A DNA stretch of 64,000 nt from Heterostelium album PN500 (lineage: Eukaryota; Evosea; Eumycetozoa; Acytosteliales; Acytosteliaceae): assembly GCF_000004825.1 (NCBI RefSeq), contig NW_008805065.1, forward strand, positions 2,224,010-2,288,009, written 5' to 3'. Shown here piece after piece: positions 47,523 to 59,554 of this stretch. Position 1 is the stretch's first letter. Each line of letters starts with the position of its first letter. The translations under genes were made by a program, and so were the position numbers. The notes under the pieces were generated by a model. That model was not told the DNA's origin, ran no database searches, and saw only the letters and a list, made by a program, of their open reading frames with translations.

Positions 47523-50249
47523 ATGAATAGGAAATGGTATCAACAACATTTCGGTACTAAATGGTTTGTAGCTATTAGACATTGTTGGTTGGTAGTAATC
47601 TCATCTATATGGGTGTTCATTCCGCATCATTACTATGCAGGTGCTGTTGTGATTGTACCAGTGTTTGGTGTGGTTATTGGTGCTGCCCTATCATCGTGGA
47701 CTATCATTGCCAATGCTGCTGCGTTGATCTTTGCCAGTATGATTGCCTCGCTGTTCTCAACGCTTCTAACAGTTATAGTGCCGCGCCATCTCTATTGGAT
47801 TATGTTTATACTGGTGGCGATATTCGTGTTCATCATCACCTCTTTTGCAAATTCGAGACGTTGGCTTACCATCAACACAGTCCGCAAGGTTCTCGTCGAT
47901 ACCTCTACCAATCTATTCTTCACACAGACGATGACCGACCAACAGAAATACGATTTGTTTTGGCAACAGATTGTATGTGCACTCGCACTGCTTGCTGCTG
48001 CTATTCTCGTCAATATGGTTATGCCAACACTTGCAAGTCGTATGTTCATCGTGAAAGCCGAGAAAGCACTCCGCTGGATGAAGATCTACTATCGTGGAAT
48101 CGGTTGTAAACTTGTGGCCAGCAGTGTCGACGCTGCAGTAGCATCTACAAAGAATCCAATGTCAGAGTCGAGTGCAATCGATCAGATTTGGTTGATGAAG
48201 CTACCACTTGCAAAGAGAAACAAAAAAACAGAAACTTCCAATGACAATCGTGGTGATGATGAAGATGTAGAGGGTTTAGCTACTACCACTCTGGAGAATA
48301 ATATCACCGATGACCAATTGAGTGAGATCGAAGTTAGATTAGTGAATGAACTCAACAAGTTGGCTGCACTCTACAGCGAAACCAACCAGGAGCGATGGAA
48401 CAGTCATTTACTTCCTCTGTACGACAAGCTACTCGCTGATCTCGAAATCAATTTCAAACAATTGATGACATTGAAAATGGCGATCTCAAAGCGTTTCAGT
48501 TCGATCACCAGTCGAAAGATCATTGGACCTATGACACCTTCATTAAACCTCATCATTGAGGAGGTGTATCACCAGATTCTATTTATAATGGATATATTAG
48601 AGAATTGCTACAAGAAGAGCGATATTTCAAACTCACCGGAAGAAGACAACATCAATGTTCCAACACAATTAAACCAATCGATGTTGGCCACCGAGGAATT
48701 GGTTCGTCAATCGAAAACATCGTATCGTCAACTGATTACCGCCTATCAAAATGACAATGTTGAGACTCTCTACCTGGATGACATTACACGTGCTCAGTTT
48801 TGTATCAGTGCCATCATGACCATTGCAAAGAAACAGCGTACTCTTGTCAATACAATCTATACCATCAATGAAAATAGACGTCGCTATCCAATTCAGTTTG
48901 AGATCCTTATTCATGGTGGATGGTTTATTCTCAGTGCTTTTCCAAGATATTTGTATTCGTTCTTTACCTACTTTAAAAAAGATTCAGAAAACGAAAATAA
49001 CACTGCATTGTCAAAACTACGGTCAATGTTTATGGAAACGTTTATTTTAAATAATCGTTGGCAATTCCCACTTCAACTTAGTGTTGCCTATGTTTCTTGT
49101 TTGGTTCCAATGTATTATATAGATGGCTACAAGATATCCGATTCATTTCTGATAAAGTCATTGTGGGCAGTGGTATCAGTTAGCATCGTTATGGCACCGT
49201 CTATTGGTGCAACCGTATCTCGTTTCATTCATCGTCTCTTTGGAACGGTCATTGGTGCAGGTATGGGACTTCTTATCTCTTTCATCGTTAAACTCATTCC
49301 AAATACCGTACCATCTCGAGAAGTAGCACTATTGGTTGGTACCTTCCTTTGTATTCTGCCAAGTTCATTCTTTCAACAGAATCCAAAATTTTCATATGCC
49401 GGAATGGTAACTGGATTTACCTATATCATCATTGTATTTGCACCCTATCAAACGGGTGTATTCAATGAGATGAATGCTGTCATGCGTACCTTTATGCTGA
49501 TAATTGGTTTCATCTGGATTATTCTTACAACTTTTATAGTATTTCCATTCTTTACCTATCGTTCGTCCCGGCCAAATCTCTACAAGATCTCACACAAAAT
49601 GGTTGAATCATTCGGTGATATCGTTAATGGAGCACTACAATTGGAGTTGGAATCTACTCCTGGTGGTGTGGTAGCAATTAATATTGGAAAGAACAGTCAA
49701 AAGTCACAAGAGATCGCAGACACTATCAGAGAGGTACGATCTTCAATCACCAGAGAGAAATCGTTGCTGTTGGACATTCGATCGGAGCTTTTATTTAGAC
49801 CAGGCCGTTCACATCAATTCCAAAACTTTGTGCTTGTCATTGATAGCCTTACCTATCTGTATACAGGACTGGTTGCAACTGAGACCACGCTTCACAATCG
49901 ATTTAGTGAAGCTTTAATACTATCGATCAGGGATATCGGTGAACCAATACGAATCATTCTGAGTTGTATCAAAAAGATGGATCGACTACTCGGAGAATAC
50001 TTTTCTTCAAAAAAAAAGATATCGATTGATGCAGAGATACAAGAATTCGAATCAAATATAGCAAAATTCGATCAAGATATCAAAGCATTCTCAATACCAT
50101 TGATCCATGAACGTGCATGTGCAATCTCTGATGTAGACGAACTATCGATTGCCTCTGAAGGTATCCAATTAGGATCAGCAATTTTCAATATTATTGAATT
50201 TGTTCATCAATATAAATATGTTTTGAAAAATTCAATATTAATAAAATAA
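47523..50249 (+). CDS. FUSC/aromatic acid exporter-like membrane protein
   Basis: A 908-residue protein in one exon, from ATG 47523. Two hydrophobic blocks each hold about six membrane helices: residues about 17-190 (WFVAIRHCWLVVISSIWVF, YAGAVVIVPVFGVVIGAALSS) and about 510-680 (FPLQLSVAYVSCLVPMYYI, LWAVVSVSIVMAPSIGATVSR, RLFGTVIGAGMGLLISF). Each is followed by a long cytosolic helical region, the first with an acidic insert. The repeat 'GATVSRFIHRLFGTVIGAGMG' is the FUSC/ArAE (YccS, BRE4-like) family signature; these proteins export aromatic acids or affect drug sensitivity. The substrate here is unknown. A short upstream exon cannot be excluded. Confidence 0.82.
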   Translation: MNRKWYQQHFGTKWFVAIRHCWLVVISSIWVFIPHHYYAGAVVIVPVFGVVIGAALSSWTIIANAAALIFASMIASLFSTLLTVIVPRHLYWIMFILVAIFVFIITSFANSRRWLTINTVRKVLVDTSTNLFFTQTMTDQQKYDLFWQQIVCALALLAAAILVNMVMPTLASRMFIVKAEKALRWMKIYYRGIGCKLVASSVDAAVASTKNPMSESSAIDQIWLMKLPLAKRNKKTETSNDNRGDDEDVEGLATTTLENNITDDQLSEIEVRLVNELNKLAALYSETNQERWNSHLLPLYDKLLADLEINFKQLMTLKMAISKRFSSITSRKIIGPMTPSLNLIIEEVYHQILFIMDILENCYKKSDISNSPEEDNINVPTQLNQSMLATEELVRQSKTSYRQLITAYQNDNVETLYLDDITRAQFCISAIMTIAKKQRTLVNTIYTINENRRRYPIQFEILIHGGWFILSAFPRYLYSFFTYFKKDSENENNTALSKLRSMFMETFILNNRWQFPLQLSVAYVSCLVPMYYIDGYKISDSFLIKSLWAVVSVSIVMAPSIGATVSRFIHRLFGTVIGAGMGLLISFIVKLIPNTVPSREVALLVGTFLCILPSSFFQQNPKFSYAGMVTGFTYIIIVFAPYQTGVFNEMNAVMRTFMLIIGFIWIILTTFIVFPFFTYRSSRPNLYKISHKMVESFGDIVNGALQLELESTPGGVVAINIGKNSQKSQEIADTIREVRSSITREKSLLLDIRSELLFRPGRSHQFQNFVLVIDSLTYLYTGLVATETTLHNRFSEALILSIRDIGEPIRIILSCIKKMDRLLGEYFSSKKKISIDAEIQEFESNIAKFDQDIKAFSIPLIHERACAISDVDELSIASEGIQLGSAIFNIIEFVHQYKYVLKNSILIK

Positions 50250-50287
50250 TAATATATATATATATATAGTTATTTGTTTTTTTTTAT

Positions 50288-52109
50288 TTATTTATCTAAA
50301 TAATTCTTTAAATATTGATTTACTTTTTCTGGGTTTGATCTACCTTTGGTTTGTTTCATGATCTCACCAACAAAGAATTTGAATACTCTTTGTTTACCAG
50401 ATTTGTAATCCGCAACTTCCTTTGGGTTAGACTCGACAATTGATTTACATAGTTGTTCTAGTGTAGAGTCATCAGAGATCTGTGAAAGTCCCATGCTATC
50501 AACCAAAGATTTGACTGAACCACCTTTGTTTTGCTCTTCATCCAATAGTTTCTCTATAATCTCTTTTCCAGTTCTCGATGACAAATAACCTTGATCGACG
50601 AGATCTACCAACTCTGCTAGTTGTTGCACTGCCAGTGGACAACGATCGATCGTTTCATTTCTTGAATTAAGCCACTCAAAAACTTCTTTAAGAATCCAAG
50701 GCATCACTTTCTTTGGTTGTCTATTTATATTTTTTGCTTTGCCAAATGCAATAACATCTTCAAAGTACTTTACAATTCGTCTGTCCTCTACCAAAACAGT
50801 AGCTTCATGTCTTGGAATACTATATTGTGTAACAAGTCTTTCCAACATTTGCTCTGGTAGCTCTGGTAGTTCTGTCGCCAGCTTGTCGATGGTAGATTGC
50901 TCGATTCTGAGAGGTGGTAAATCTGGCTCTGGGAAGAATCGATAGTCTACCTCGTCCTCCTTGGTTCTCATGTGGAAGGTTGTTCCAGTGGTTTGATCGT
51001 ATCCTCTGGTCTCACGAGTGACACGTCCACCCGACTCGAGTATCTCAATCTGTCGCATCGCTTCGGCATCAATTGCACCGGTGATAGCTTTAATCGAAAT
51101 CATATTCTTGAGCTCTACACGAGTACCGTATTCCTCTTGAGCTTCGGGTCGCACACTAATATTGATATCAGCACGCATCTCACCCAACTGCATATTAGCA
51201 TCGCTCGTTCCAATGTGTCTGAGTAACTGTTGTAATTGTTTTACATAAAGACCGACTTGCTCCGACGATCTAAAATCAGCTTCACTGACAATCTCCATCA
51301 GACCGATGCCCGCACGATTCAAATCGACCAGAGTATAGTTTGATGATTGATCATGTATTGACTTTCCACTGTCTTGTTCCAACTGAATATGTGATATTCT
51401 TATATTATGTTGTCTACCATCTTTTAAATTCAACAATAAACTTCCATTCTTTACAATTGGCTCTGAATTTATAAGTTTCACAAATTTATATATTAGCGTT
51501 GTTAATTTACTTATTAGTTTTTATTTTTAAATGAATAACTTACGATGATATTGAGTTATTTGATAACCTTGAGGTAAATCTTGATAGAAATAATGTTTAC
51601 GATCGAAATAAGAGTGTTGATTGATGGATGCACCAATCGATAGACCTGTCTTGATTGCTTGTTCAACGCATTTCGCATTGAGTACAGGCAGTGTACCTGG
51701 GAATGCAGCATCTACATATGATACTCTACTATTTGCTATACAACCATCTAAACTTCCAACATTTAAACTATCTGGTAATTTGTATTTATAATATATATCT
51801 ATATTAATTAAATGATCATCAACTTAACAACAACCAATAATAATCATTTTCAATGATTCATTTCAATGATTTCATACCAGAGAATAGTTTTTCTTTTGAT
51901 TTTATCTGTGCATGTATCTCTACACCAACAACCAATTGATAGGAATTGTTATTACTCGTCTTAAATAAATCATTCTTACTATTGAATTTAATATTATTAT
52001 TATGTGTCTGTGATGATGAAAATGATGTATTGCTATAATGATTATAAGAGATTCTATTCAAACCATATCTAGTATAAAGATTAATGGCTTTTTTAAATGA
52101 AGTCAACAT
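50288..52109 (-). CDS. Mitochondrial Glu-tRNA(Gln) amidotransferase subunit B (GatB)
   Basis: The tRNA-binding/kinase-like subunit of the GatCAB complex, which converts Glu-tRNA(Gln) to Gln-tRNA(Gln) in mitochondria. It has 553 residues in exons 52109-51878, 51798-51544 and 51462-50288. Seen: an Asn/Ser-rich mitochondrial presequence, [109 protein letters not shown] and a C-terminal Yqey-like helical domain. The stretch after LFSG is longer than in human GATB and lacks its SAPPNS motif. The third exon acceptor (TTCAG at 51463-51467) was set by phase and family alignment. Confidence 0.94.
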
Positions 52110-52676
52110 CTTTCACTTGAACTACAAAGTGAAAGTTTGAAAAAATTAAAATTGAGCAGTATTGGGAACATTATTTGTTTCAAAAAAAAAATAAAAAAAA
52201 AAATTCATTTTCCCACAAACCAGAATCTGTGAAAGAATTTCACAAAAATACATAAAATCTTACATGATGTATTTTATTTCATTGCAAGTGATAAAGATAC
52301 TTTTGTTTCTTAAAACAATCAGATTATCTTTCAAAAAAAAAAAAAAAAATCATATCGTTTTTAAAAAAAAAACTCCCCATTTCACCACAAATCTACCCCC
52401 TACTTTCACATTTTTCTCTTGTTTATGTGGTCATTTTTGTTGTAACGAATAATTTTTATATGTTTTTTTTTGCAACTGATTGAAATCATTAATTTTTTTA
52501 TATTGTATATTTATTTTTAAAATTATTATTATTTTTTATTTATTATTTGACACATATATCTGTTTGTTATTATTTAGTAAAATTACATATTTGTATTATT
52601 TATATAAAAGATTGATTGTACATCAAAGATCTATCGATTGTGAAAAGAGAGTGTACATATTTCAACAAAAAGAGAG
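52110..52676. other. Divergent intergenic region
   Basis: 570 bp between GatB and LMBD2, AT-rich with A tracts (52185-52201, 52332-52348). No gene-like ORF. Confidence 0.5.
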
Positions 52677-54947
52677 ATGTATATCAATAACTGGATTATG
52701 CTCTTTATTGAGCTGTTCGGTGTTGGTGTTGTCGTGTTTATAGCAATGAAACAATATATATCGTTCAAGAGAACTCCGTTCTATGCAATGTTCACTGCAT
52801 TCCTTGGTTGGTATTTATGTTTCAATATCGTATTTCTAGTTCCTCTTGATATCACTGCTGTATGTAATCAATCAACTATGAAATAAATAATAAATATATA
52901 CTAAAAATAATTATTATTATCTTTATTTTAATTTTAAAACAAAAAAGACGATTCATGGAGAATGTTTAGTAAAAGCAAATGATACATGTACCATTAATAA
53001 TACAACAAGCTGTGAAATTAATAATATGTGTCCAGAGCCAATCAGTTACTTACCAGATGTTATTGTTGTCAATCAGTGGCGTATTCTCTATTGGGGAACG
53101 TTTGTGTTGTCTTGGCTGATCTTCCCGATTCTTCAAACGTTTTCGGGCACAGGAGATTTCCGTATTCGTGAACGTCTGCTGCGTGCTATCAAAGAAAACA
53201 TTATATTGTACTGCTTTATGGGTATCGTTGGTCTGATAACATTGATTATAATTCTGGCGATGCGTCTCCAGGCATTGGCGACACTGGTTCAGTCAACCTT
53301 TATCGTTTTGAATGTCTACGGTCTGGTACTGGTCGTTGTGACAATGGGTTTCGGTTTGGTGGACGTACCGCGAAACCTTCTACGAAAAGGTGACTACTAT
53401 AGAACATTGCGTCACTATCGTGTGCATGCATTGGAGTTGAAAAACGAACTCGATGAATCCACCAAGAAACTGGAGCATCACTTGCGTCTCATTAAACAAA
53501 CATCGGATCGTGCCGGAGAATATCATCCATATCGTCCATACCTCGATATCATTATTTCCAAATGTCCGTTGGAGTTTGACCAGGTCGACACTGAAGATAT
53601 GTCAGAGGCAAGCGATGAAATTACCTATTCAAAGGTTGTGGAGATGCATGCCAATCTCATGGATTTCACACATCAGGCGGAACGTGCTGATACATCATAT
53701 AAAAGACTACTGGGTAAAGCATTCGCCACAGAAGATATTATAGCTACATTGGAGAAGCCATCCGACCTGAGATCCGGTAAGATCGAATGGAGTTTCAAAC
53801 AGACATCAAGTAATCCTACAAAAGCTCGTTGGGAATACTACTGGCATCTCTATATCTACCCCAACTTTTACAAGGCTTTGGGTGCACTCGGTGCCATAAT
53901 GTCACTACTAATTGTTTGGGCTGAAATTTCAATGGCCTTTTCTTCAAGTAATCTAGCCAACGTGAAATCACCATTTGCAATGATTATTAGAAGTACTGAT
54001 GCATGTAAATATTACTAAATAATTTATACTATACAAAAAAACTAAATATCTAACTATCTCCTTTTTTTCCTATTAAAGCAATGAATGGATTAGGATTACA
54101 AATATTTTGTTTCATTCCATTGATGTATATGGCGATATGTGCATATACAACATTGTTCAAGATTAGAATTTTCAATTACTATAGATTGGTTCCACAACAA
54201 CAGACCAACTCGCTTAGTATTATGTTCAGCTCCAACTATTTAGGCAGATTGGCAGCACCACTCTCTTACAATTTCCTGCAGATCTGTGGACTGACTGGCA
54301 GTAATTTTAACAGTGCCATGGGTGATATGAATGCATTTGCTCTCAATAACTTTAACAAGTATTTCCCATTCATCGTTGTGTTTGTGTGTTTAATTCCATT
54401 GTTTCAGATTCATACACGTCTTGCGAGTATGTGCTGCATCAAGTCGATGCGTGTCACCACCGACAATTCTGAAGCCGCTGCCGAACTGGGATCCAAGATT
54501 CTTAAAGAGGTGCGTGAGAATCAGGTCGAGGGTGTACCACCTCCAAAGACAAGAATGTCCATCATCAAAGATATTATCACTGGCAAGAAGTCAAAGAGTG
54601 GAAGTGGTTCGCCAAAGGATGGCGCCAGTCAAGAAGTGAAGCGTCCCACCTACAAACCACCTTCATCGAATCGATCAACCGTTATGATGGGACTATCGAG
54701 AGATTACACATCCAAGAGTGGAACTACATTCAAATCGACAAAATCTGAAAACAATGCAATTTTAACCATCGACAACAACAACAACAGTGGCAGTAGCAGT
54801 TATAAGAGTATTAACAATGATCCACTCATTCCAAAATCAAACAGCAACGCTAGATTGGAATCGAAAGGTATCAACTATTGGGATAAATTAAACTTTAAAT
54901 ATAATCAAGATGATTCCGATGACGATATAGAAATGGGTAAATTTTAA
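52677..54947 (+). CDS. LMBR1 domain-containing protein 2 (LMBD2)-like
   Basis: A 702-residue multipass membrane protein. Exons: 52677-52859, 52948-54004, 54079-54947. Seen: N-terminal helix (LFIELFGVGVVVFIAMKQY), second helix, a short Cys-containing loop (ECLVKANDTC...SCEINNMCPEP), 'VVNQWRILYWGTFVLSWLIFPILQTF', further helices with 'GLVDVPRNLLRKGDYYRTLRHYRVHALELKNELDES', a coiled-coil central loop, 'SSSNPTKARWEYYWHLYIYP', more helices and a polar Ser/Asn C-terminal tail. The RNLL and W-EYYW blocks are hallmarks of LMBD2; family members are linked to receptor signalling and endocytosis, and the exact role is unknown. Confidence 0.93.
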
Positions 54948-55070
54948 TAATACATTTAAATAAAAAATAAAAATATAATAAAATAATAAAAAAAACGAAC
55001 AAAAACGAAACTTTTTTTGTTTTATTTAAGCAACTACCAGTTATTTTAGATTAATTGTAATCTAATTATA

Positions 55071-55944
55071 ATGGATGTATTTGATGATGATGATGATGAT
55101 AACGATAAAGGATCAAACTATAAACAATCAAATAAAAGAAAAAAAGATAAAATAGATATAGATTTAGATGTAGAGAAAACAGATACAGATTTAACTTTTA
55201 ATAAATATGATAATCAAAGTAAAACCAACAACAACAACAACAACAATGATGATCATGATAATAATAATAAAGATATAGATCAACAAATACTATTACCACA
55301 AATATCAACAACCGGTAGTAGTACTAATCATTATCAACAACATAGTAATATAAATTGGATGTCAGTAGAGAAATGCTTTCATCTTTTAGTTTCACAGCAT
55401 AGAGATGAAGAGGCTTACAAATTAATTGACTCTGTACTACACACAGTACCATTACCAATGTATCTGATGTCTTCAATACTTAGATTACTGACAGAGAAAG
55501 ATTTGGAACTATATAATGCACATCTTAGAGATAATCTTTATTTCCTTCCAAGAGCATTAAGATTACATAAAAAAGAGGCTGTATGTTATTAACCTAATCT
55601 TGATCAACTAATATTAATACAACACTAACAATAACAATAAATAGCCACATCAAATGTTAATACATTTACTTTCATGCGATATGTATAATAATGATTTAGA
55701 CTCTTGTTTAGAACATTCGGAATTGTATGCAAATAAATATATAATCATTATTTAGTATTGTTTAGTAACACTAATTATTTTAATAGGCTTATGCATCAAC
55801 TAGTTGAAGAAGATTATCCTTTGGTATTTGCATATTCAGGTCTATTGAATTTCATAAAGTGGGAGAGAATGTATAAGGCCATAAATAATGTTTCTAGAAT
55901 CTATGATCTATCACGTAAACATAAAAAGCACAAAACAGAAACTG

Positions 55945-56003
<59 letters not shown>

Positions 56004-57020
56004 TACTGCTCAAACAACAAGAGCAGTAATAAAAATTATAAATCATCTAACAGCAAAGAATCGAAAACAGAAACAACCAAACAAGAACTACAAACCTATT
56101 TTGATAGATCTTTTAAAAGGATGAAAGCTGCATTGCATATTTTACCATCATTAGATTATTTAATTACTCCACTTTGTAAAGTAAGTGTCAATCGAAAATT
56201 TCAATTCTAGACTATCTACTTTTAACTTACAATCGATCGAATTTCAATATTAGTTATCATTATATCAAAAAGATAAGAAACAATGTCAAGAATTACTCGA
56301 GCAATTTCTAATTAATAATCCAACGAATCCAAATGCTTATTTGTTATATGGATCGTTCATGTTGGAACATTATAAGAGTTCAAAGATGAAGGATATCAAA
56401 CATTGTTTTCTTCAACTGATAAAGTTGGATCCAATGTCAAACTATGCAATTGCAGTTCTAACAGAACTCTACAACGAGAATAATATCGATATTTCATCAA
56501 TGATGGATCTTTTTTGGAACAGATTTCAATATGTACCTTTTGATACTAATATCTGGTTAGCGTGTACCAATTTATTATTTCAAAGTACTATAATTATACC
56601 ATCATCCTCTTCTTCAAAAACTTCATCTTCCTCAACCTCATCTTCATCATCATCATCTTCTTCTTCTTCTACAAAGAAATCAATAAGTTTTACAACATAT
56701 AGAACAGATCCTAAGATTATAAATCAATGGCACACAAATAGTAAGCAGAGATTTTTGGAATTATTTAATTCACCCGCAATTGACTCTTTACATGGTATTT
56801 ATACATTCATTAAACTTTTAATTATAATGATACTAATTCAACTCTTCAATCAGAACATTGCATAGCCTATAAAATGATATGTTATTATACTATAACTAAA
56901 AAAAATGACTATCATCTCGAATTGTTAACTTTTTTAAACAAATCACAAATCCACACAATAAGATATATTTTTAAAACTAAATTCAAGCTTAGATTTAAGG
57001 ATTTTCGAATAGATATTTAA
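55071..57020 (+). CDS. Helical-repeat protein, probable RNA polymerase I factor TAF1A-like
   Basis: A 563-residue protein in exons 55071-55580, 55645-55724, 55787-56180, 56254-56794 and 56854-57020. Acidic and Lys-rich N-terminus (DDDDDD, NKRKKDK), then TPR-like helices: 'MSVEKCFHLLVSQHRDEEAYKLIDSVL', 'EDYPLVFAYSGLLNFIKWERM', 'CQELLEQFLINNPTNPNAYLLYGSFMLEH' and 'CFLQLIKLDPMSNYAIAVLTELY'. The order and the NPNAYLLYxF plus LKLDPxS-like pair resemble TAF1A (TAFI48), a subunit of the SL1 promoter selectivity factor. A polyasparagine run (AAT)n at 55944-56001 and a poly-Ser run are inserted. The last exon, found by splicing a 59-base intron, adds 55 residues ending KLRFKDFRIDI. A different TPR-like protein is the alternative. 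Confidence 0.7.
55944..56001 (+). repeat. (AAT)n microsatellite, coding for Asn
   Basis: About nineteen AAT triplets in a row inside the TAF1A-like gene. A typical dictyostelid homopolymer codon run. Confidence 0.9.
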
Positions 57021-57844
57021 AAAATTAACAAATAAAAAAAAATTTTTGTCTAAGAACAAATAAATTTATAAAATTGACAATAATCTTTTGGTTTTTTTTT
57101 TAAAAGGAACAACCGGTTTGTTCATTTTCAAAAGGGATCAATAAAATACTTCATTAAATCCAATTTGACAAACTTGAAAGTGTGAAGTGCTAAAAGAAAA
57201 GTGTTTTGACGGAGAAAAAAAATAACAAGTGATTTGCAGGTTGTTTTAAATTGTAAACAAATGGTCCACTCCTTTTGTAAGGTGAAGTGACTTTTGGAAA
57301 TAATAAAAAAAAATCGAAGCTGAGGTGGAAAGAACGCATGATCATATTGTTTTTTAGATCTTTTTTGTTTATCACTCCTTTTTTCACGATATTTGCCCGA
57401 TTCACCAAGACTAGTAAATTAACAAGAAAAGATTAATGGATGATGTGTTCTTGATTTTTTTTTTTTTGGAATGTTTGCAGTATCACTCCACCTTTAAAAT
57501 TTAAAAATAAGAATTTGAAAAAAAAAATAAAAAAATTCTAAAAAAAAAATTAACGGAGTGACCAAACGATGTGATTCCACTCGACAAACCAAAGTGATAG
57601 CCAAAGTTGTCAACAATAATAAATAAGAAATGGTAAACATGTCCAATCCTTTGATAAGCAAGAATATAAATACATTTCACAACATTACTTAACATATAAT
57701 TTTATTCAAATTTATATATTCTTTACTATAGTACAGTCTAGTTTTATTACTACAACTTTACTTTAAATAGTTTAAAATTATCTATAATAATACCATAAGA
57801 AAAATACAGAACCTTTACAACTCTATTCTTTACTATTTTTAGAT

Positions 57845-57882
<38 letters not shown>

Positions 57883-57980
57883 TAATAATAAATAATATTT
57901 TTTTAACAAACAAAAAATCAATATATAATAATTTTAATAATTATAATATTTTAAATATATAACAATTATTTATTTATAAA
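57021..57980. other. Intergenic region before ZIP transporter
   Basis: 960 bp, strongly AT-rich, with A/T tracts at 57085-57105, 57457-57468 and 57515-57549 and an (ATTT)n repeat at about 57848-57881 close to the transporter start. The minus frames at 57190-57408 and 57501-57695 are low-complexity. Nothing else is seen. Confidence 0.5.
57848..57881. repeat. (ATTT)n microsatellite
   Basis: About eight tandem ATTT units 100 bp before the ZIP transporter start codon. Confidence 0.85.
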
Positions 57981-59027
57981 ATGTCAGATCACGGTCATAG
58001 TCACAGTCATGGATCAGAGGATTGCGAGGGTCAATTGCTCGACGATTATAATCAAGCTTTACATATTGGATCGATTTTCATTATATTAGTTGCATCGTTT
58101 TTGGGAACTGCCATACCCATTGTTTCGAATTTCATAAAAATTTTAAATATTCCTAAATATATTATCGTTCTTGGCAAATGTATGGGTGTCGGTGTCATTC
58201 TGGCGGCAGCGCTCATTCATATGTTATTACCAGCCAATGCGTCATTGTCATCACCATGTCTACCAGAGACTTTTACCGAGAGTTACGAAGCTTGGGCCTT
58301 TATGTTTTGCGTTACCGGTGCTATTGCCATGCAACTTATCGATTTCCTGGTGCTCCAATACATCCAACACCGTACCGTAGAGAAGCGTGCCACCCACCCC
58401 GATCCAGAATCACCAACTCCCATCGATTGCGGAAAGTTGGATGAGTCCACCGATACCTACGAGTTACAGACCGTTGAGGTTCACAAACACGGTGGACACG
58501 GTCACTCTCATGGTGGATTCATTTTGACCAACAGCGAGCTCAAGACTGTAGAAGCCTATATGCTCGAGTTTGGTGTCACCGTCCACAGTGTCTTCGTGGG
58601 GCTTGCTATTGGTGTTGCCGACGACACCTCTTTGCGTGCACTTTTAGTTGCTCTTTGTTTCCATCAATTCTTTGAGGGTCTTGCACTCGGTGCCAGAATC
58701 AACGATGCCAAAGCCTCACGTCTACAACAATTCATTCTTTCAATGATTTTCTCCATCTCCGCACCAATCGGTATTGCAATTGGTGTAGGTGTCTCCAGTA
58801 CATTGAACACCAACGGTGTATCTTTCTTGTTTGTACAAGGTATTTTCGATGCAATCTGTGCTGGTATCCTCCTATATATTGGTTTCAGCATGTTACTCAA
58901 AGATTTCCCAGAGGATATGAACCTCCACTGCAAAGAAAAGAAGCATGAACAACTACGTAAAGCCGGTATGTTTGCTGCACTTTGGGTAGGTTCTGGACTT
59001 ATGGCTTATATTGGAAGATATCTATAG
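57981..59027 (+). CDS. ZIP family zinc/iron transporter
   Basis: A single-exon gene of 348 residues, of the usual ZIP length. Seen: His-rich N-terminus (HGHSHSHGSE), eight membrane segments, a His-rich loop between helices 3 and 4 (HKHGGHGHSHGG, about 168-179), 'EFGVTVHSVFVGLAIGV' in helix 4 and 'CFHQFFEGLALGARI' in helix 5, which hold the conserved metal-site His, Gly and Glu residues. The family brings zinc or related divalent metals into the cytosol. It resembles the plant/fungal IRT-type (ZIP I) branch and the D. discoideum znt genes; the exact member is not assigned. Confidence 0.94.
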   Translation: MSDHGHSHSHGSEDCEGQLLDDYNQALHIGSIFIILVASFLGTAIPIVSNFIKILNIPKYIIVLGKCMGVGVILAAALIHMLLPANASLSSPCLPETFTESYEAWAFMFCVTGAIAMQLIDFLVLQYIQHRTVEKRATHPDPESPTPIDCGKLDESTDTYELQTVEVHKHGGHGHSHGGFILTNSELKTVEAYMLEFGVTVHSVFVGLAIGVADDTSLRALLVALCFHQFFEGLALGARINDAKASRLQQFILSMIFSISAPIGIAIGVGVSSTLNTNGVSFLFVQGIFDAICAGILLYIGFSMLLKDFPEDMNLHCKEKKHEQLRKAGMFAALWVGSGLMAYIGRYL

Positions 59028-59554
59028 ATCAATTAATTACTTTCGATAAAAGGATTAATTAAAAATAAAATAAAGATGTAAATATAAATTATATAAACAA
59101 AAAAAGAAAAAAAAAGTATTATTATTATATGATTCGATGATCTATAAGTTAAAAAAGAAACTTTTATAACTCTTAAACTTAATGAACATACATTCTAGTT
59201 GGAAAGATATTCAATCTATTCTTTCCTGACATTCTTTGTAAAATATATTTGATGTTACTTGATTTATTCAACTTTAATTAAAAAGGTGGTGCAGTTGCAA
59301 AATTATGTATTCTCAAATTGTAATATGTAACATTGTTATTCTTAGAAATCTGTATAACTAGAGTTATAGATAAATAGATAAATATATAATATAGATAGAT
59401 AGATAGAGATAATGATAGTTTAGATAAAGATGTAAAGTGTAGAATATTTTTACTTTTTTGACCTCAACTTAATAAGCTTCAAGAATAAAACATTGATATT
59501 ATTTAATTAAATAACTCAATTTATCTGTTTTTTTTTTAAATGTTTTTCTATTTT
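59028..59554. other. Convergent 3' intergenic region
   Basis: 530 bp between the convergent ZIP and PAN2 genes, with GATA/TAGA repeats near 59370-59410. No gene-like content. Confidence 0.5.
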
